Origin: Phycicoccus avicenniae | GTDB taxonomy: Bacteria; Actinomycetota; Actinomycetes; Actinomycetales; Dermatophilaceae | DNA: 64,000 nt | Assembly (NCBI RefSeq): GCF_018139485.1 | Contig: NZ_JAGSNF010000023.1 | Coordinates: 1 to 64,000, forward strand | Direction of reading: 5' to 3' | In this document: positions 40,516 to 48,416 of the stretch, piece by piece | Numbering within the stretch: the stretch's first letter is position 1 | Layout of the letters: each line of letters begins with the position of its first letter | Made by a program: the position numbers and the translations under genes | Notes under the pieces: model-generated | Databases searched by the model: none | Told to the model about the DNA's origin: nothing | What the model saw: only the letters and a program-made list of their open reading frames with translations

Positions 40516-40541
40516 TTCACACCTTGACGTCAAGAGGTGAA
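40516..40541. promoter_or_regulatory. Operator-like 26-bp palindrome upstream of the sugar ABC operon
   Basis: The 26-bp segment is an imperfect palindrome, half-site TTCACNNCTTGACG, with the perfect 12-bp centre CTTGACGTCAAG at 40522-40533. It lies between the 3' end of the ROK repressor gene and the start of the binding-protein gene. It is the best candidate binding site for that repressor, controlling sugar uptake. Its AT content is higher than in the flanking genes. Confidence 0.75.
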
Positions 40542-40566
40542 TTCAAGATGTGACGTCGACCCCCGG

Positions 40567-41757
40567 TCACCCCGTCGACAGCGCCGCCCGGTCGGCCTCG
40601 TCCCGCAGCTGCTCCGCGAGCACGAGACCCCCACGGACGTCCGCCTCGTCGGGCGGCAGCTCACCGACCCGGATCTCGACCGACGCGGCCGCGCTGGGGA
40701 TGGCGCACCGCTCGACGGACTCGCGCACGGGTCCGAGCAGGAGGTCACCGAGCCGGGCCACCTGGCCGCCGATCGCGATGACCTCGGGGTTGAGCATCGT
40801 CACGACGCCCGCGAGCGCCACCCCGAGGTGCCGACCACTGTCCTGGAGCACCCGCCGGCAGCCGGGGTCCCCGTCGAGCGCACGGGTGATGACGTCCCGC
40901 AGGGTGAGGCCGCCGTGCGTCGGACGCAACGCCGCGAGCACCGGCGAGGCGCCGACGAAGGTGTCGAGGCAGCCCCGGTTGCCGCACCGGCAGACCGGGC
41001 CGTTCTCGTCGATCGTCACGTGCCCGATCTCGCCGGCGGTCCCCGCGCTGCCCCGGAACAGCTCGCCGCCGATGATCAGCCCCGCGCCCGCCCCGTACGA
41101 CACCTTGACGAACATGCCCGTCGAAACTCCTTGCAGCGCACCGTGCTTGAACTCGCCGAGCGCCGCCAGGTTGGCCGTGTTGTCGAGCGCCACCGGCACC
41201 CGGACCGCGTCCGACATCGCGGCGGCGACGTCCGTCCCGCGCCAGCCGGGCAGGATGCCGTCGCTGCCGACGTGACCGGACACGGTGTCGATCGGGGCCG
41301 GCAGCCCGACGACGAGCGCGCGCAGCCCGGACATCTCCTGACCGGCGCCCTCGACGAGCTCGTGGACCAGCCGGGCGGCCCGGTCCGTGCCCTCGTCGGC
41401 GTGGTGGTCGGCGGGCAGCGGCATCCGCTTCTGGGCCACGACCTCGTCCGACGCGGCGGCGACCGCCACCCGCACGTCGCGGTCCCCGAACACCGCGGTC
41501 GCGAGCAGGCCGCGGGCCGTCGCGACCGAGACCTGGGTGGCGCGGCGGCCGTTGCGGATGCTCGGGCGCAGGAGCACCGCACCCGCCCCGTCCAGCTCCT
41601 TGACGAGGTTGGACACCGTCGCCGCGGACAGCCCGGTCGCCGTCGCGATCTCGACCTGGGTCATCGCGCCGTGCTCGCGGACGGCGTCGAGGACCCGCAG
41701 ACGGTTCATCTCCCGAAGCGACGTCTGCGAGCCCGGCGCGGTCCCGGTTGGGTTCAC
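40567..41757 (-). CDS. ROK family transcriptional repressor (XylR/NagC-like)
   Basis: A 396-aa ROK protein. The N-terminal winged HTH (about 15-75) reads MTQVEIATATGLSAATVSNLVKEL. The sugar-kinase-like domain has VSYGAGAGLIIGG and the zinc-binding set GHVTIDENGPVCRCGNRGCLDTFVG. Such proteins release DNA when a sugar or its derivative binds. It lies just upstream of the XylFGH-type operon on the same strand, so it is that operon's likely regulator. The GTG at 41757 is chosen because TATGTT lies 6 nt before it; an upstream ATG at 41778 would put the box inside the gene. Confidence 0.92.
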   Translation of the reverse strand: MNPTGTAPGSQTSLREMNRLRVLDAVREHGAMTQVEIATATGLSAATVSNLVKELDGAGAVLLRPSIRNGRRATQVSVATARGLLATAVFGDRDVRVAVAAASDEVVAQKRMPLPADHHADEGTDRAARLVHELVEGAGQEMSGLRALVVGLPAPIDTVSGHVGSDGILPGWRGTDVAAAMSDAVRVPVALDNTANLAALGEFKHGALQGVSTGMFVKVSYGAGAGLIIGGELFRGSAGTAGEIGHVTIDENGPVCRCGNRGCLDTFVGASPVLAALRPTHGGLTLRDVITRALDGDPGCRRVLQDSGRHLGVALAGVVTMLNPEVIAIGGQVARLGDLLLGPVRESVERCAIPSAAASVEIRVGELPPDEADVRGGLVLAEQLRDEADRAALSTG

Positions 41758-41763
41758 GCGCCA

Positions 41764-41769
41764 AACATA
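41764..41769 (-). promoter_or_regulatory. Leaderless-type -10 box (TATGTT)
   Basis: On the minus strand TATGTT ends 6 nt before the GTG of the ROK repressor gene at 41757. Confidence 0.6.
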
Positions 41770-41886
41770 AGACCTCACCGCCGCCGACGGAAGGAGGTCT
41801 CCACGATCCGCTCAGCGCTCGACGCGCGCGTCGGCGCCGGTCGCCCTACGGTGTCCGGACCGCCCACCACTCCAGGAGAATGACCC

Positions 41887-42945
41887 ATGGCCCGACGACG
41901 TGCCCTGGCCGCCGCCGCGACCGTTTCCGCTGCGGCACTTGCCGTCCCGATCGCCCCCGCCCAGGCCGCCGCGCCCTCGTACGTCGCCCTCGGCGACAGC
42001 TACTCCTCGGGCACAGGCACCCGCGACTACCTCGACGACGGCACGGACTGCCTGCGCTCCCCCGCCGCCTACCCCTCGCTCGTCGCCGCCGCCCGGGGGT
42101 ACGACCTGAACCTGCGCGCGTGCTCCGGGGCGGTCGTCGCCGACGTGCGCGCCGCCCAGCTGCCCGCCCTGTCCTCGTCGACGGCCTACGTCACGGTCTC
42201 CGTCGGCGGCAACGACGCGGGCTTCGCCGACGTCCTCACCGAGTGCGCGCAGCCCGGCTGGATGAGCGACTGCTACGGCGCGATCGACGACGCCCGCGCC
42301 TTCATCGACACGACGCTCCCGGCCCGCCTCGACGCCCTGTACGCCGACATCCGCGCCCGCGCCCCGCAGGCACGGGTCACCGTCGTCGGCTACCCGCGGA
42401 TCTTCAACGGTGAGGACTGAAACGCCCTCACGTGGTTCTCCCCGACGGAGGAGAGCCGGCTCAACGCGACGGCCGACCGGCTCAACGCGCTCACCGCGCA
42501 GCGCGCCGCCGCACGGGGCTTCTCCTTCGCCGACCCGACCTCCCGCTTCGTCGGGCACGCCGTGTGCGACGACCCGGAGTGGATCAACGGCCTGTCGTAC
42601 CCGATCGTCGAGTCCTACCACCCGAACTCGGCCGGCCACGCCTCCGGCTACACCCCCGCGGTGAGCCCGCTGCTCACCGGCGCCACCGTGACGGCGGGGC
42701 CGGCCCTGGAGCGCCGAGCGGTCAGGACGGCCCCCGCGCAGGCGGCGACGCAGCGGCAGTACGCCGCCCTCGACGCGGCGATCGAGCCGAAGCCCGTCGA
42801 GCCCGTCGACCTCCACGGCGCCGAGGCCCGCAGGGCCGCAGCCCGCGCCGGGGTCGACGTCGACGACCCGGCGAGCGTCGCCGCGGCCGACCGGCGGGCC
42901 GACGCCCGGCAGCTCGCGGCGCGGGGCGAGCGTCCCGTCGGCTGA
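41887..42945 (+). pseudogene. Secreted SGNH/GDSL esterase interrupted by an in-frame TGA at codon 178
   Basis: The reading encodes a 352-codon secreted esterase of the SEST-like SGNH family: signal peptide ending near AQA, block I GDSYSSG (Ser38), block III GGND and block V YHPNSAGH with the catalytic His. After VVGYPRIFNGED, codon 178 is TGA (42418-42420), then the same frame continues NALTWFSPTEESRLNA to a TAA-free end at 42945. In family members I recall, a Cys follows GED/GTD here, so a single C-to-A change (TGC to TGA) explains it. The 177-aa product would lack the catalytic His. AGGAG precedes the ATG. It may be a recent pseudogene; readthrough cannot be excluded. Confidence 0.8.
42434..42457 (+). 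other. Hairpin 13 nt after the in-frame TGA
   Basis: GGTTCTCC at 42434-42441 pairs with GGAGAGCC at 42450-42457 (eight pairs, one G-U) around an 8-nt loop. The loop begins 22 nt after the TGA, within the distance range known for bacterial SECIS elements. GC-rich coding DNA forms such hairpins easily, and no selenocysteine genes are in the window, so this is recorded without assigning a function. Confidence 0.35.
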
Positions 42946-42950
42946 TCCCC

Positions 42951-42978
42951 GGCCCGGGGCGCGGTCCCGCCCCGGGCC
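42951..42978. terminator. Bidirectional terminator between convergent genes
   Basis: GGCCCGGGGCG at 42951-42961 pairs perfectly with 42968-42978 around a 6-nt loop. It lies between the ends of the SGNH esterase reading and the SorC-type regulator gene. Confidence 0.8.
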
Positions 42979-42989
42979 TCGCCCCGGGC

Positions 42990-43952
42990 TCAGTCGGGGG
43001 CCCGGCGCAGCAGCTCGGTCGCGAGGGTGCGGTCGACGACGAGCGAGTCGACCCACCCGCCGACGAGGAACGCGCGGACGGCGCCCGCCTTCGCCTTGCC
43101 CGTCGCGAGCGCGATCGTCTGCGGGACGGCGCGCAGCTGCTCGGCCCCGACCGTGACGAGCCGCCCGCCGAGCTCGGTCCCCACCGGCTCGCCCGCGGCG
43201 TCGACGAACACCCCGAGCGCCTCCCCGACGGCCCCGGCGGCCTTGACCTCGGCCCGGACGGCCGGCGGGACGGCGTCATGGATCGTCGAGTGACCCGGCA
43301 CCCAGGCCCCGACCGACAGCACGGCGACAGACACCCGGGCCACCTCGGCGGCGGCCCGTGCGACGGCGGGCTGGCGACGCATCGCCGCGGCGCTCTCGGC
43401 GTCGTCGAGGATGAGCGGCGCGTAGTAGACGTGCGCCTCCTGGCCGGTGAGCGCGGCGGCGGCCCGGACGATGTCGACGGGGCTGTGCTCGCCGGGGATG
43501 ACCATCGCGCCGCTCAGCTGGACGACGGACACCGGCGGCAGGCCGGGCAGCGCCGCGATCATCGCGCTCACCGTCCGGGCCCACGGCAGGCCGAGGACGT
43601 CGCCCGGCCGGACGACGTCGAGCAGGACGTCCGCCCCGGCCCGGCCGACGTGCGAGCGCAGCAGGGCCGGGTCGTCGGGACAGTCGACGACGACGCAGCG
43701 CCCGAGCCCGTACGCGGTGCGCAGCTCGGCCGACAGGGCACTGTCGACGCCGGTGCTGTCGACGATCTCGATGCGGACGATGCCGGAGGTACGGGCGGCC
43801 TCGAGGAGCCGGGCGACCTTGAAGCGGCTCACCCCCATCGCGGCGGCGATGTCGACCTTGCTCTCGCCGGCGAGGTAGTGGCGGCGGGCGGCCTCGGCGG
43901 CCAGCACCGCGTCCGCCGCGGGCAGCGGCTCGGCGCGCGTCGCCTCGGTCAC
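42990..43952 (-). CDS. SorC/DeoR-type sugar-binding transcriptional regulator
   Basis: A 320-aa regulator with an N-terminal HTH (about 22-65: RRHYLAGESKVDIAAAMGVS then RFKVARLLEAA) and a C-terminal sugar-phosphate-binding domain of the SorC family, including GLPWARTVSAMIAALPGLP and the closing GGWVDSLVVDRTLA. It would respond to a phosphorylated sugar. The GTG at 43952 faces the xylulokinase start across a 190-bp gap that holds hairpins at 43981-44001 and 44006-44023. Control of xylB is therefore likely. Confidence 0.9.
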   Translation of the reverse strand: MTEATRAEPLPAADAVLAAEAARRHYLAGESKVDIAAAMGVSRFKVARLLEAARTSGIVRIEIVDSTGVDSALSAELRTAYGLGRCVVVDCPDDPALLRSHVGRAGADVLLDVVRPGDVLGLPWARTVSAMIAALPGLPPVSVVQLSGAMVIPGEHSPVDIVRAAAALTGQEAHVYYAPLILDDAESAAAMRRQPAVARAAAEVARVSVAVLSVGAWVPGHSTIHDAVPPAVRAEVKAAGAVGEALGVFVDAAGEPVGTELGGRLVTVGAEQLRAVPQTIALATGKAKAGAVRAFLVGGWVDSLVVDRTLATELLRRAPD

Positions 43953-44142
43953 AGGACGCGTCCTCTCGGTCGGTGCGGGGGCGGGACGGCTCCGCTCCCG
44001 CGTGAGGGTCCTGGGCCGGACCCAGCGGCCGTGGCCGGCCGACGGGTCCCCCCAGTATCCACCGGCGCCCCGGCCCCGGGCAACGACCCGTCCGGCCTGA
44101 CAGGATGGCGACAGCACCGTCGCACCGACCCGGAGGGGACCC

Positions 44143-45564
44143 ATGACCGACCGCACGCTCGTCGCCGGCGTCGACACCTCGACGCAGTCCTGCAAGGTGG
44201 TGGTGTGCGACGCGGAGACCGGTGAGGTCGTGCGCCTCGGCCGTGGGACGCACCCGGACGCCACCGAGGTCGACCCGGCCCACTGGTGGCGCGCCTTCGA
44301 GGAGGCGACGTCCGGCGGGCTGCTCGACGGGGTGTCGGCACTGTCCGTCGGTGGCCAGCAGCACGGCATGGTCCTGCTCGACGAGGACGACGAGGTCGTC
44401 CGTCCCGCCCTGCTGTGGAACGACACCCGGTCCGCGGACGCCGCCCGCGAGATCGTCGACGAGCTCGGCGGGCCGCAGGCGTGGGCCGACGCCGTCGGCA
44501 TCGTCCCGCTCGCGGCGATCACGGCGGCCAAGCTGCGCTGGGTCCGCGACCACGAGCCCGCCTCGCTCGAGCGGGCCGTCCGCTGCGTCCTGCCCCACGA
44601 CTGGCTGACCGGCAGGATCCTCGCCGCCGGCGGGGGCTTCACCGAGTGGACGACCGACGCGGGCGACGCGTCCGGCACCGGCTACTTCGACGCCGGCACC
44701 CGCGAGTACCGGACCGACCTCCTCGAGCGCGCCGCCGGCACCTCGCTCGCCGTCCCCCGGGTCGCCGGCCCGACCGAGGTCGTCGGTCGCACGTCCGGCG
44801 GGCTGGCCCTGGCCCCGGGCACCGGCGACAACATGGGCGCCGCCCTCGGGCTCGGGCTGCGGCCGGGCGACGGCGTCGTCTCGCTCGGCACGAGCGGGAC
44901 GGCGTACGCCCGCCACGACCGCCCGAGCGCCGACGCCCGCGGCTTCGTCCAGTCCTTCGCCGACGCCGAGGCCGGCTTCCTGCCGCTCGTGTGCACGCTC
45001 AACGCCGCCCGCGTCCTCACCTCCGGTGCGTCGATGCTCGGGGTCGACCTCGCCGGCCTCGACGCCCTCGCGCTCGCCGGCCCACCCGGCGCGGGGGGCC
45101 TGACGCTCCTGCCGTTCCTCGACGGGGAGCGGACCCCGAACCTGCCGACGGCGACGGGCACCGTGCACGGGCTGACCCGCGAGAACGCGGCCCCGGAGCA
45201 CCTGGCCCGTGCGGTCGTCGAGGGCATGCTCCTCGGGATGGCGGCCGCCGTGCAGGCCGTCCGCGACACCGGCGCCCCCGTCGAGCGCGTCCTGCTCATC
45301 GGCGGGGCGGCGCAGTCGCGGGCCGTGCGGACGATCGCCCCCGACATCCTCGGGGCGCCCGTCGCGGTCCCCGCGCCCGGGGAGTACGTCGCGGTGGGCG
45401 CCGCGCGCCAGGCCGCGTGGGCGCTGTCCGGAGAGGACGCGGCGCCCGCCTGGGACGTCCCGGTCGACGCCACGGCCGAGCCGACCGACGCGGCCTCCGG
45501 CGCCGAGGCCCGCGAGCGCTACGCCGACGTCCTGGCCCGGGTGCACCCGGGCCTCGCGTCCTGA
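44143..45564 (+). CDS. xylB: Xylulokinase (FGGY family)
   Basis: A 473-aa carbohydrate kinase that would phosphorylate D-xylulose to xylulose 5-phosphate. The N-terminal phosphate-binding loop is GVDTSTQSCKVVV. The xylulokinase-specific segment SVGGQQHGMVLLD contains the active-site MQ/GQQHGM wording, then ALLWNDTRS. The second domain has VSLGTSGTAY and the FGGY signature region near LLIGGAAQSRAVRTIAPDIL. The ATG follows GGAGGGG. It is divergent from the SorC-type regulator and 4-7 kb from the sugar importer. Xylose isomerase is not encoded in the window. Confidence 0.93.
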   Translation: MTDRTLVAGVDTSTQSCKVVVCDAETGEVVRLGRGTHPDATEVDPAHWWRAFEEATSGGLLDGVSALSVGGQQHGMVLLDEDDEVVRPALLWNDTRSADAAREIVDELGGPQAWADAVGIVPLAAITAAKLRWVRDHEPASLERAVRCVLPHDWLTGRILAAGGGFTEWTTDAGDASGTGYFDAGTREYRTDLLERAAGTSLAVPRVAGPTEVVGRTSGGLALAPGTGDNMGAALGLGLRPGDGVVSLGTSGTAYARHDRPSADARGFVQSFADAEAGFLPLVCTLNAARVLTSGASMLGVDLAGLDALALAGPPGAGGLTLLPFLDGERTPNLPTATGTVHGLTRENAAPEHLARAVVEGMLLGMAAAVQAVRDTGAPVERVLLIGGAAQSRAVRTIAPDILGAPVAVPAPGEYVAVGAARQAAWALSGEDAAPAWDVPVDATAEPTDAASGAEARERYADVLARVHPGLAS

Positions 45565-45584
45565 TCCCGCTCGCTACCGCGCGG

Positions 45585-45590
45585 TAGGTT
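45585..45590 (+). promoter_or_regulatory. Leaderless-type -10 box (TAGGTT)
   Basis: TAGGTT ends 6 nt before the GTG at 45597. Confidence 0.55.
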
Positions 45591-45596
45591 GACCCG

Positions 45597-46871
45597 GTGA
45601 CTGCGGAGCGCGAGTTCGACATCGTCCTGTTCGGCGCGACGGGGTTCGTCGGCCGGCTCACGGCGCGCCACCTCGCCGAGCACGCCCCCTCGGGGACCCG
45701 GATCGCCCTCGCGGGGCGCTCCTCCGAGCGGCTCGAGGCGTTGCGCACCGACCTCGGCTGGGCCTCCGCCGACTGGCCGCTGCTCGTCGTCGACGCCGCC
45801 GACGAGGCCGCCGTCGCCGACCTCGCCGCCCGCTCGAGGGTCGTCGTGACGACGGTCGGTCCTTACGCCCGGCACGGGATGCCGCTCGTGCGCGCCTGCG
45901 CCGAGGCCGGGACGCACTACTGCGACCTCACCGGCGAGGTGCTCTTCGTCCACCGCAGCATCGCCGCGGCGCACGCCGAGGCGCAGCGCACCGGGGCGCG
46001 CATCGTCCACGCGTGCGGGTTCGACTCGGTCCCGTCCGACCTCGGGGTCTTGCTCTGCGCGCAGGCCGCCCGCGAGGACGGCGCGCGGCTCGGACGTACC
46101 TCGCTCGCCGTCCGCCGGATGAAGGGCGGCTTCAGCGGCGGGACGATCGACTCGGCCCGCACCCAGGCCATCGAGATGCGTTCGGACCCGGCGCTGCGCA
46201 AGGTCGCGGGCGACCCGTGGGCTCTCGCCGAGGGCGGGCGGCCCGCCCGCGCCTCGGGACCCTCCTCCGCCGGTGCGCGGCGCCCTGGCCCCGCGGGCGC
46301 CCTCGCCCGGCTCGCGAAGGCCTCACCGGTCCGCCGCGAGAAGGGCACCGACCACTTCACCGGCCCGTTCGTCATGGCCGCCTTCAACACCCGGGTGGTC
46401 GCCCGGTCGGCCTCGCTGCTCGGGTACGGGGACGGCTTCCGGTACGCGGAGTACAGCGACTACGGTCCCGGCGCCCGCGGTGCGGTGACGGCGAGCGCGG
46501 TGTCCGCCGGGCTGCTGGCGGCCCTCGCGGGGATGGCGTTCCGCCCGACCCGCTCCGTCCTCGACCGGATGCTCCCCGCCCCGGGTGAGGGACCGAGCGA
46601 AGAGGCGATGGCCTCGGGACGGTTCCGGATGGAGGTCACCGCCGAGGCGAGCGACGGACGGCGCTACCGGTCCACCGTCGCGGCGCCGTACGACCCCGGC
46701 TACTCGGGCACCGCGGTGATGCTCGGCCAGAGCGCCCTCGCCCTCGTCGCGGGCGAGGGGCTGCCCGACGCCGCCGGCGTGCTCACCCCGGCGACAGCGC
46801 TCGGGGCACCGCTCGTCGAGCGGCTGCGCGCCCACGACTTCACGCTCGAGGTCGAGCGGCTCGAGGGCTGA
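45597..46871 (+). CDS. Saccharopine dehydrogenase-like / trans-acting enoyl reductase family protein
   Basis: A 424-aa protein. It opens with a nucleotide-binding fold DIVLFGATGFVGRLTARHLA, then VVTTVGPYARHGMPLVRACAEAGTHY and CDLTGE, the signature of the family that includes mycobacterial enoyl reductases acting in trans on polyketide lipids and human SCCPDH. The middle has GFDSVPSDLGV. True lysine-pathway saccharopine dehydrogenases are rarely of this form, so a lipid or unknown substrate is more likely. Starts with GTG, 33 bp after xylB. Confidence 0.88.
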   Translation: MTAEREFDIVLFGATGFVGRLTARHLAEHAPSGTRIALAGRSSERLEALRTDLGWASADWPLLVVDAADEAAVADLAARSRVVVTTVGPYARHGMPLVRACAEAGTHYCDLTGEVLFVHRSIAAAHAEAQRTGARIVHACGFDSVPSDLGVLLCAQAAREDGARLGRTSLAVRRMKGGFSGGTIDSARTQAIEMRSDPALRKVAGDPWALAEGGRPARASGPSSAGARRPGPAGALARLAKASPVRREKGTDHFTGPFVMAAFNTRVVARSASLLGYGDGFRYAEYSDYGPGARGAVTASAVSAGLLAALAGMAFRPTRSVLDRMLPAPGEGPSEEAMASGRFRMEVTAEASDGRRYRSTVAAPYDPGYSGTAVMLGQSALALVAGEGLPDAAGVLTPATALGAPLVERLRAHDFTLEVERLEG

Positions 46872-46901
46872 CGCCGGCGCGCGTCACACCCCCCCGGGCC
46901 C

Positions 46902-46919
46902 GGTCGGGGCTTCCCGACC
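46902..46919. terminator. Short hairpin terminator
   Basis: GGTCGGG at 46902-46908 and CCCGACC at 46913-46919 pair around GCTT, extended by three more pairs past a bulge. It lies 31 nt after the saccharopine-like stop. Confidence 0.65.
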
Positions 46920-46930
46920 CGGGGCATTGG

Positions 46931-46947
46931 TACTACGCTTGGTAGTA
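46931..46947. promoter_or_regulatory. Operator-like inverted repeat TACTAC-n5-GTAGTA
   Basis: TACTAC at 46931-46936 and GTAGTA at 46942-46947 form a 6-bp inverted repeat with 5-nt spacer, in the 5' region of the PNPOx-fold gene and much richer in AT than its surroundings. The wording resembles BlaI/CopY-type operators. Which protein binds is unknown. Confidence 0.55.
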
Positions 46948-46974
46948 GTAGATCCCCGGACCCGGGAGCACGTC

Positions 46975-47388
46975 ATGACCACGACACCCGTCACCGACCT
47001 GTCGAGCACCGACGCCCGCGAGATGCTCGAGCGCCACGAGCTCGGCCGGCTCGCCTTCCACCTCGGCGACGAGGTGCACATCACCCCGGTGAACTACGCG
47101 GTCGACCGGTACGGTCGGGTCGTGCTGCGGACCGCGGAGGGCAGCAAGCTGCTCGGGATGACGATGGACGCCGACGTCGCCTTCGAGATCGACGAGGTCG
47201 ACGGCTTCCGCGCCCGCAGCGTCGTCATCCGTGGCCGGGCGCACGTCCTGCGGGGCGCCGAGGCCGAGGAGGCCGACCTTCTGCCCCGTCGCCCGTGGCT
47301 CGAGGGGATGCGCGAGGTCGTCGTCGCCATCACCGTGGACGAGATGACCGGGCGCTCGTTCACCCTGCGGCCCCCGACGTCGGTCTGA
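46975..47388 (+). CDS. Pyridoxamine 5'-phosphate oxidase-fold (PNPOx-like) flavin/F420-binding protein
   Basis: A 137-aa single-domain split-barrel protein. The pattern EMLERHELGRLAFHLGDEVHITPVNYAV and the middle TAEGSKLLGM match the PNPOx-like family of actinobacteria, whose members bind FMN, F420 or haem. The ATG at 46975 follows GGGAGCACGTC; the upstream GTG/ATG options lie in the operator-like region. Its reaction is unknown. Some relatives belong to hypoxia or stress regulons, but no DosR-type box is visible here. Confidence 0.87.
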   Translation: MTTTPVTDLSSTDAREMLERHELGRLAFHLGDEVHITPVNYAVDRYGRVVLRTAEGSKLLGMTMDADVAFEIDEVDGFRARSVVIRGRAHVLRGAEAEEADLLPRRPWLEGMREVVVAITVDEMTGRSFTLRPPTSV

Positions 47389-47400
47389 CCCGACGCCCCG

Positions 47401-48360
47401 TCAACGGACGGCGGTGAGCGGGTCCCGCCCGTCGAGCACCGCGACGACGTTGTCGGCGGCGAGGTCGGCCATCGCCGTCCGGGTCTCGAGCGTCGCCGAG
47501 CCGACGTGCGGCAGGAGGACGACGTCGTCGCGCTCCAGCAGGCCCGGGTGGACGGCGGGCTCGTCCTCGAAGACGTCGAGCCCCGCCCCGGCGAGCCGTC
47601 CCGCCTCGAGCGCCGCGACGAGGGCGGTCTCGTCGACGACCGGACCGCGAGCGGTGTTGACGAGGTAGGCGGTCGGACGCATCCGGGCGAGGGCGTCGGC
47701 GTCCAGGAGGTGGCGCGTCGCCGCGGTGAGCGGGGTGTGGACCGACAGGACGTCGGACCGGGCGAGCAGGTCCTCGAAGCCGACGACCTCCGCGGCGAGC
47801 TCCGCGACGGCGTCCGGGTCCGGCTCGGACCGCCCGTGGAGCAGGACGTCCATCCCGAACGCCCGGGCCCGGCGGGCGGTCGCGAGCCCGATGGCCCCCG
47901 GCCCGAGGACCCCGAAGGTCCGGCCCTGCACGGAGCTGCCGAGCAGCTGGAACATCCCCCAGCCCCACGGCTGCCCGGACCGGACCACCCGCTCGGCCTC
48001 GGCGAGCCGTCGGGTCACCATGAGGGTGAGCGAGATGGCGATGTCGGCGGTCGCGTCGGTGAGCACCCCGGGGGTGTTCGTCAGGGTGACCCCCCGCTGG
48101 CGGCAGGCGTCGAGGTCGACGTTGTCGTAGCCGACGGCGACGTTCGCGACGACCCGCAGCCCCGGTCCGGCCGCGTCGAGCAGGGCGGCGTCGACCCGCT
48201 GGCCGAGCGTCGCGACGACCGCGTCCGCGCCCTCGACGAGCCCGGGCAGCTCGGCGTCGGGCGGGGCGGAGTCCTCGTCCCGGTAGCGGACCTCGTGATG
48301 CCGTCCGAGCCGCTCGACGGCGGTCCCGGGCAGCCGGCTGAGCACGGCGACGGTTCCCAT
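47401..48360 (-). CDS. D-isomer-specific 2-hydroxyacid dehydrogenase (glyoxylate reductase-like)
   Basis: A 319-aa NAD(P)-dependent dehydrogenase. The nucleotide-binding motif reads VLGPGAIGLATARRARAFGM; the catalytic Arg lies in VNTARGPVVDE, the Glu in DVFEDEP and the His in LLPHVGSAT. It would interconvert a 2-keto acid such as glyoxylate or hydroxypyruvate and its D-hydroxy acid. The ATG at 48360 is chosen over the longer frame to 48384 because GATACT lies 6 nt before it. It converges with the PNPOx-like gene, 12 bp apart. Confidence 0.92.
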   Translation of the reverse strand: MGTVAVLSRLPGTAVERLGRHHEVRYRDEDSAPPDAELPGLVEGADAVVATLGQRVDAALLDAAGPGLRVVANVAVGYDNVDLDACRQRGVTLTNTPGVLTDATADIAISLTLMVTRRLAEAERVVRSGQPWGWGMFQLLGSSVQGRTFGVLGPGAIGLATARRARAFGMDVLLHGRSEPDPDAVAELAAEVVGFEDLLARSDVLSVHTPLTAATRHLLDADALARMRPTAYLVNTARGPVVDETALVAALEAGRLAGAGLDVFEDEPAVHPGLLERDDVVLLPHVGSATLETRTAMADLAADNVVAVLDGRDPLTAVR

Positions 48361-48366
48361 CGCCCC

Positions 48367-48372
48367 AGTATC
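48367..48372 (-). promoter_or_regulatory. Leaderless-type -10 box (GATACT)
   Basis: On the minus strand GATACT ends 6 nt before the dehydrogenase ATG at 48360; it deviates from TAnnnT only at the first base. Confidence 0.45.
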
Positions 48373-48403
48373 GCCACCGCCCACGACCGGCCGGACGGCA
48401 CCG

Positions 48404-48409
48404 TAGGCT
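48404..48409 (+). promoter_or_regulatory. Leaderless-type -10 box (TAGGCT)
   Basis: TAGGCT ends 7 nt before the ATG at 48417. Confidence 0.55.
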
Positions 48410-48416
48410 CGCCCGC

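Noticed and set aside
41791-41798. Perfect AAGGAGGT ribosome-binding sequence upstream of the SGNH gene
   Set aside because: No ATG, GTG or TTG follows at a usable distance; only an ACG/ATC-started 25-codon frame to 41883 exists, which cannot be supported.
42418-42457. Firm call of a selenocysteine codon with SECIS element
   Set aside because: Hairpins are common in GC-rich coding DNA, no selenocysteine machinery is in view, and exported selenoproteins are rare. Kept only as a hypothesis.
45597-46871. Lysine-pathway saccharopine dehydrogenase
   Set aside because: The GPY and CDLTGE wording fits the trans-acting enoyl reductase/SCCPDH-like group, and no lysine or aminoadipate genes are near.
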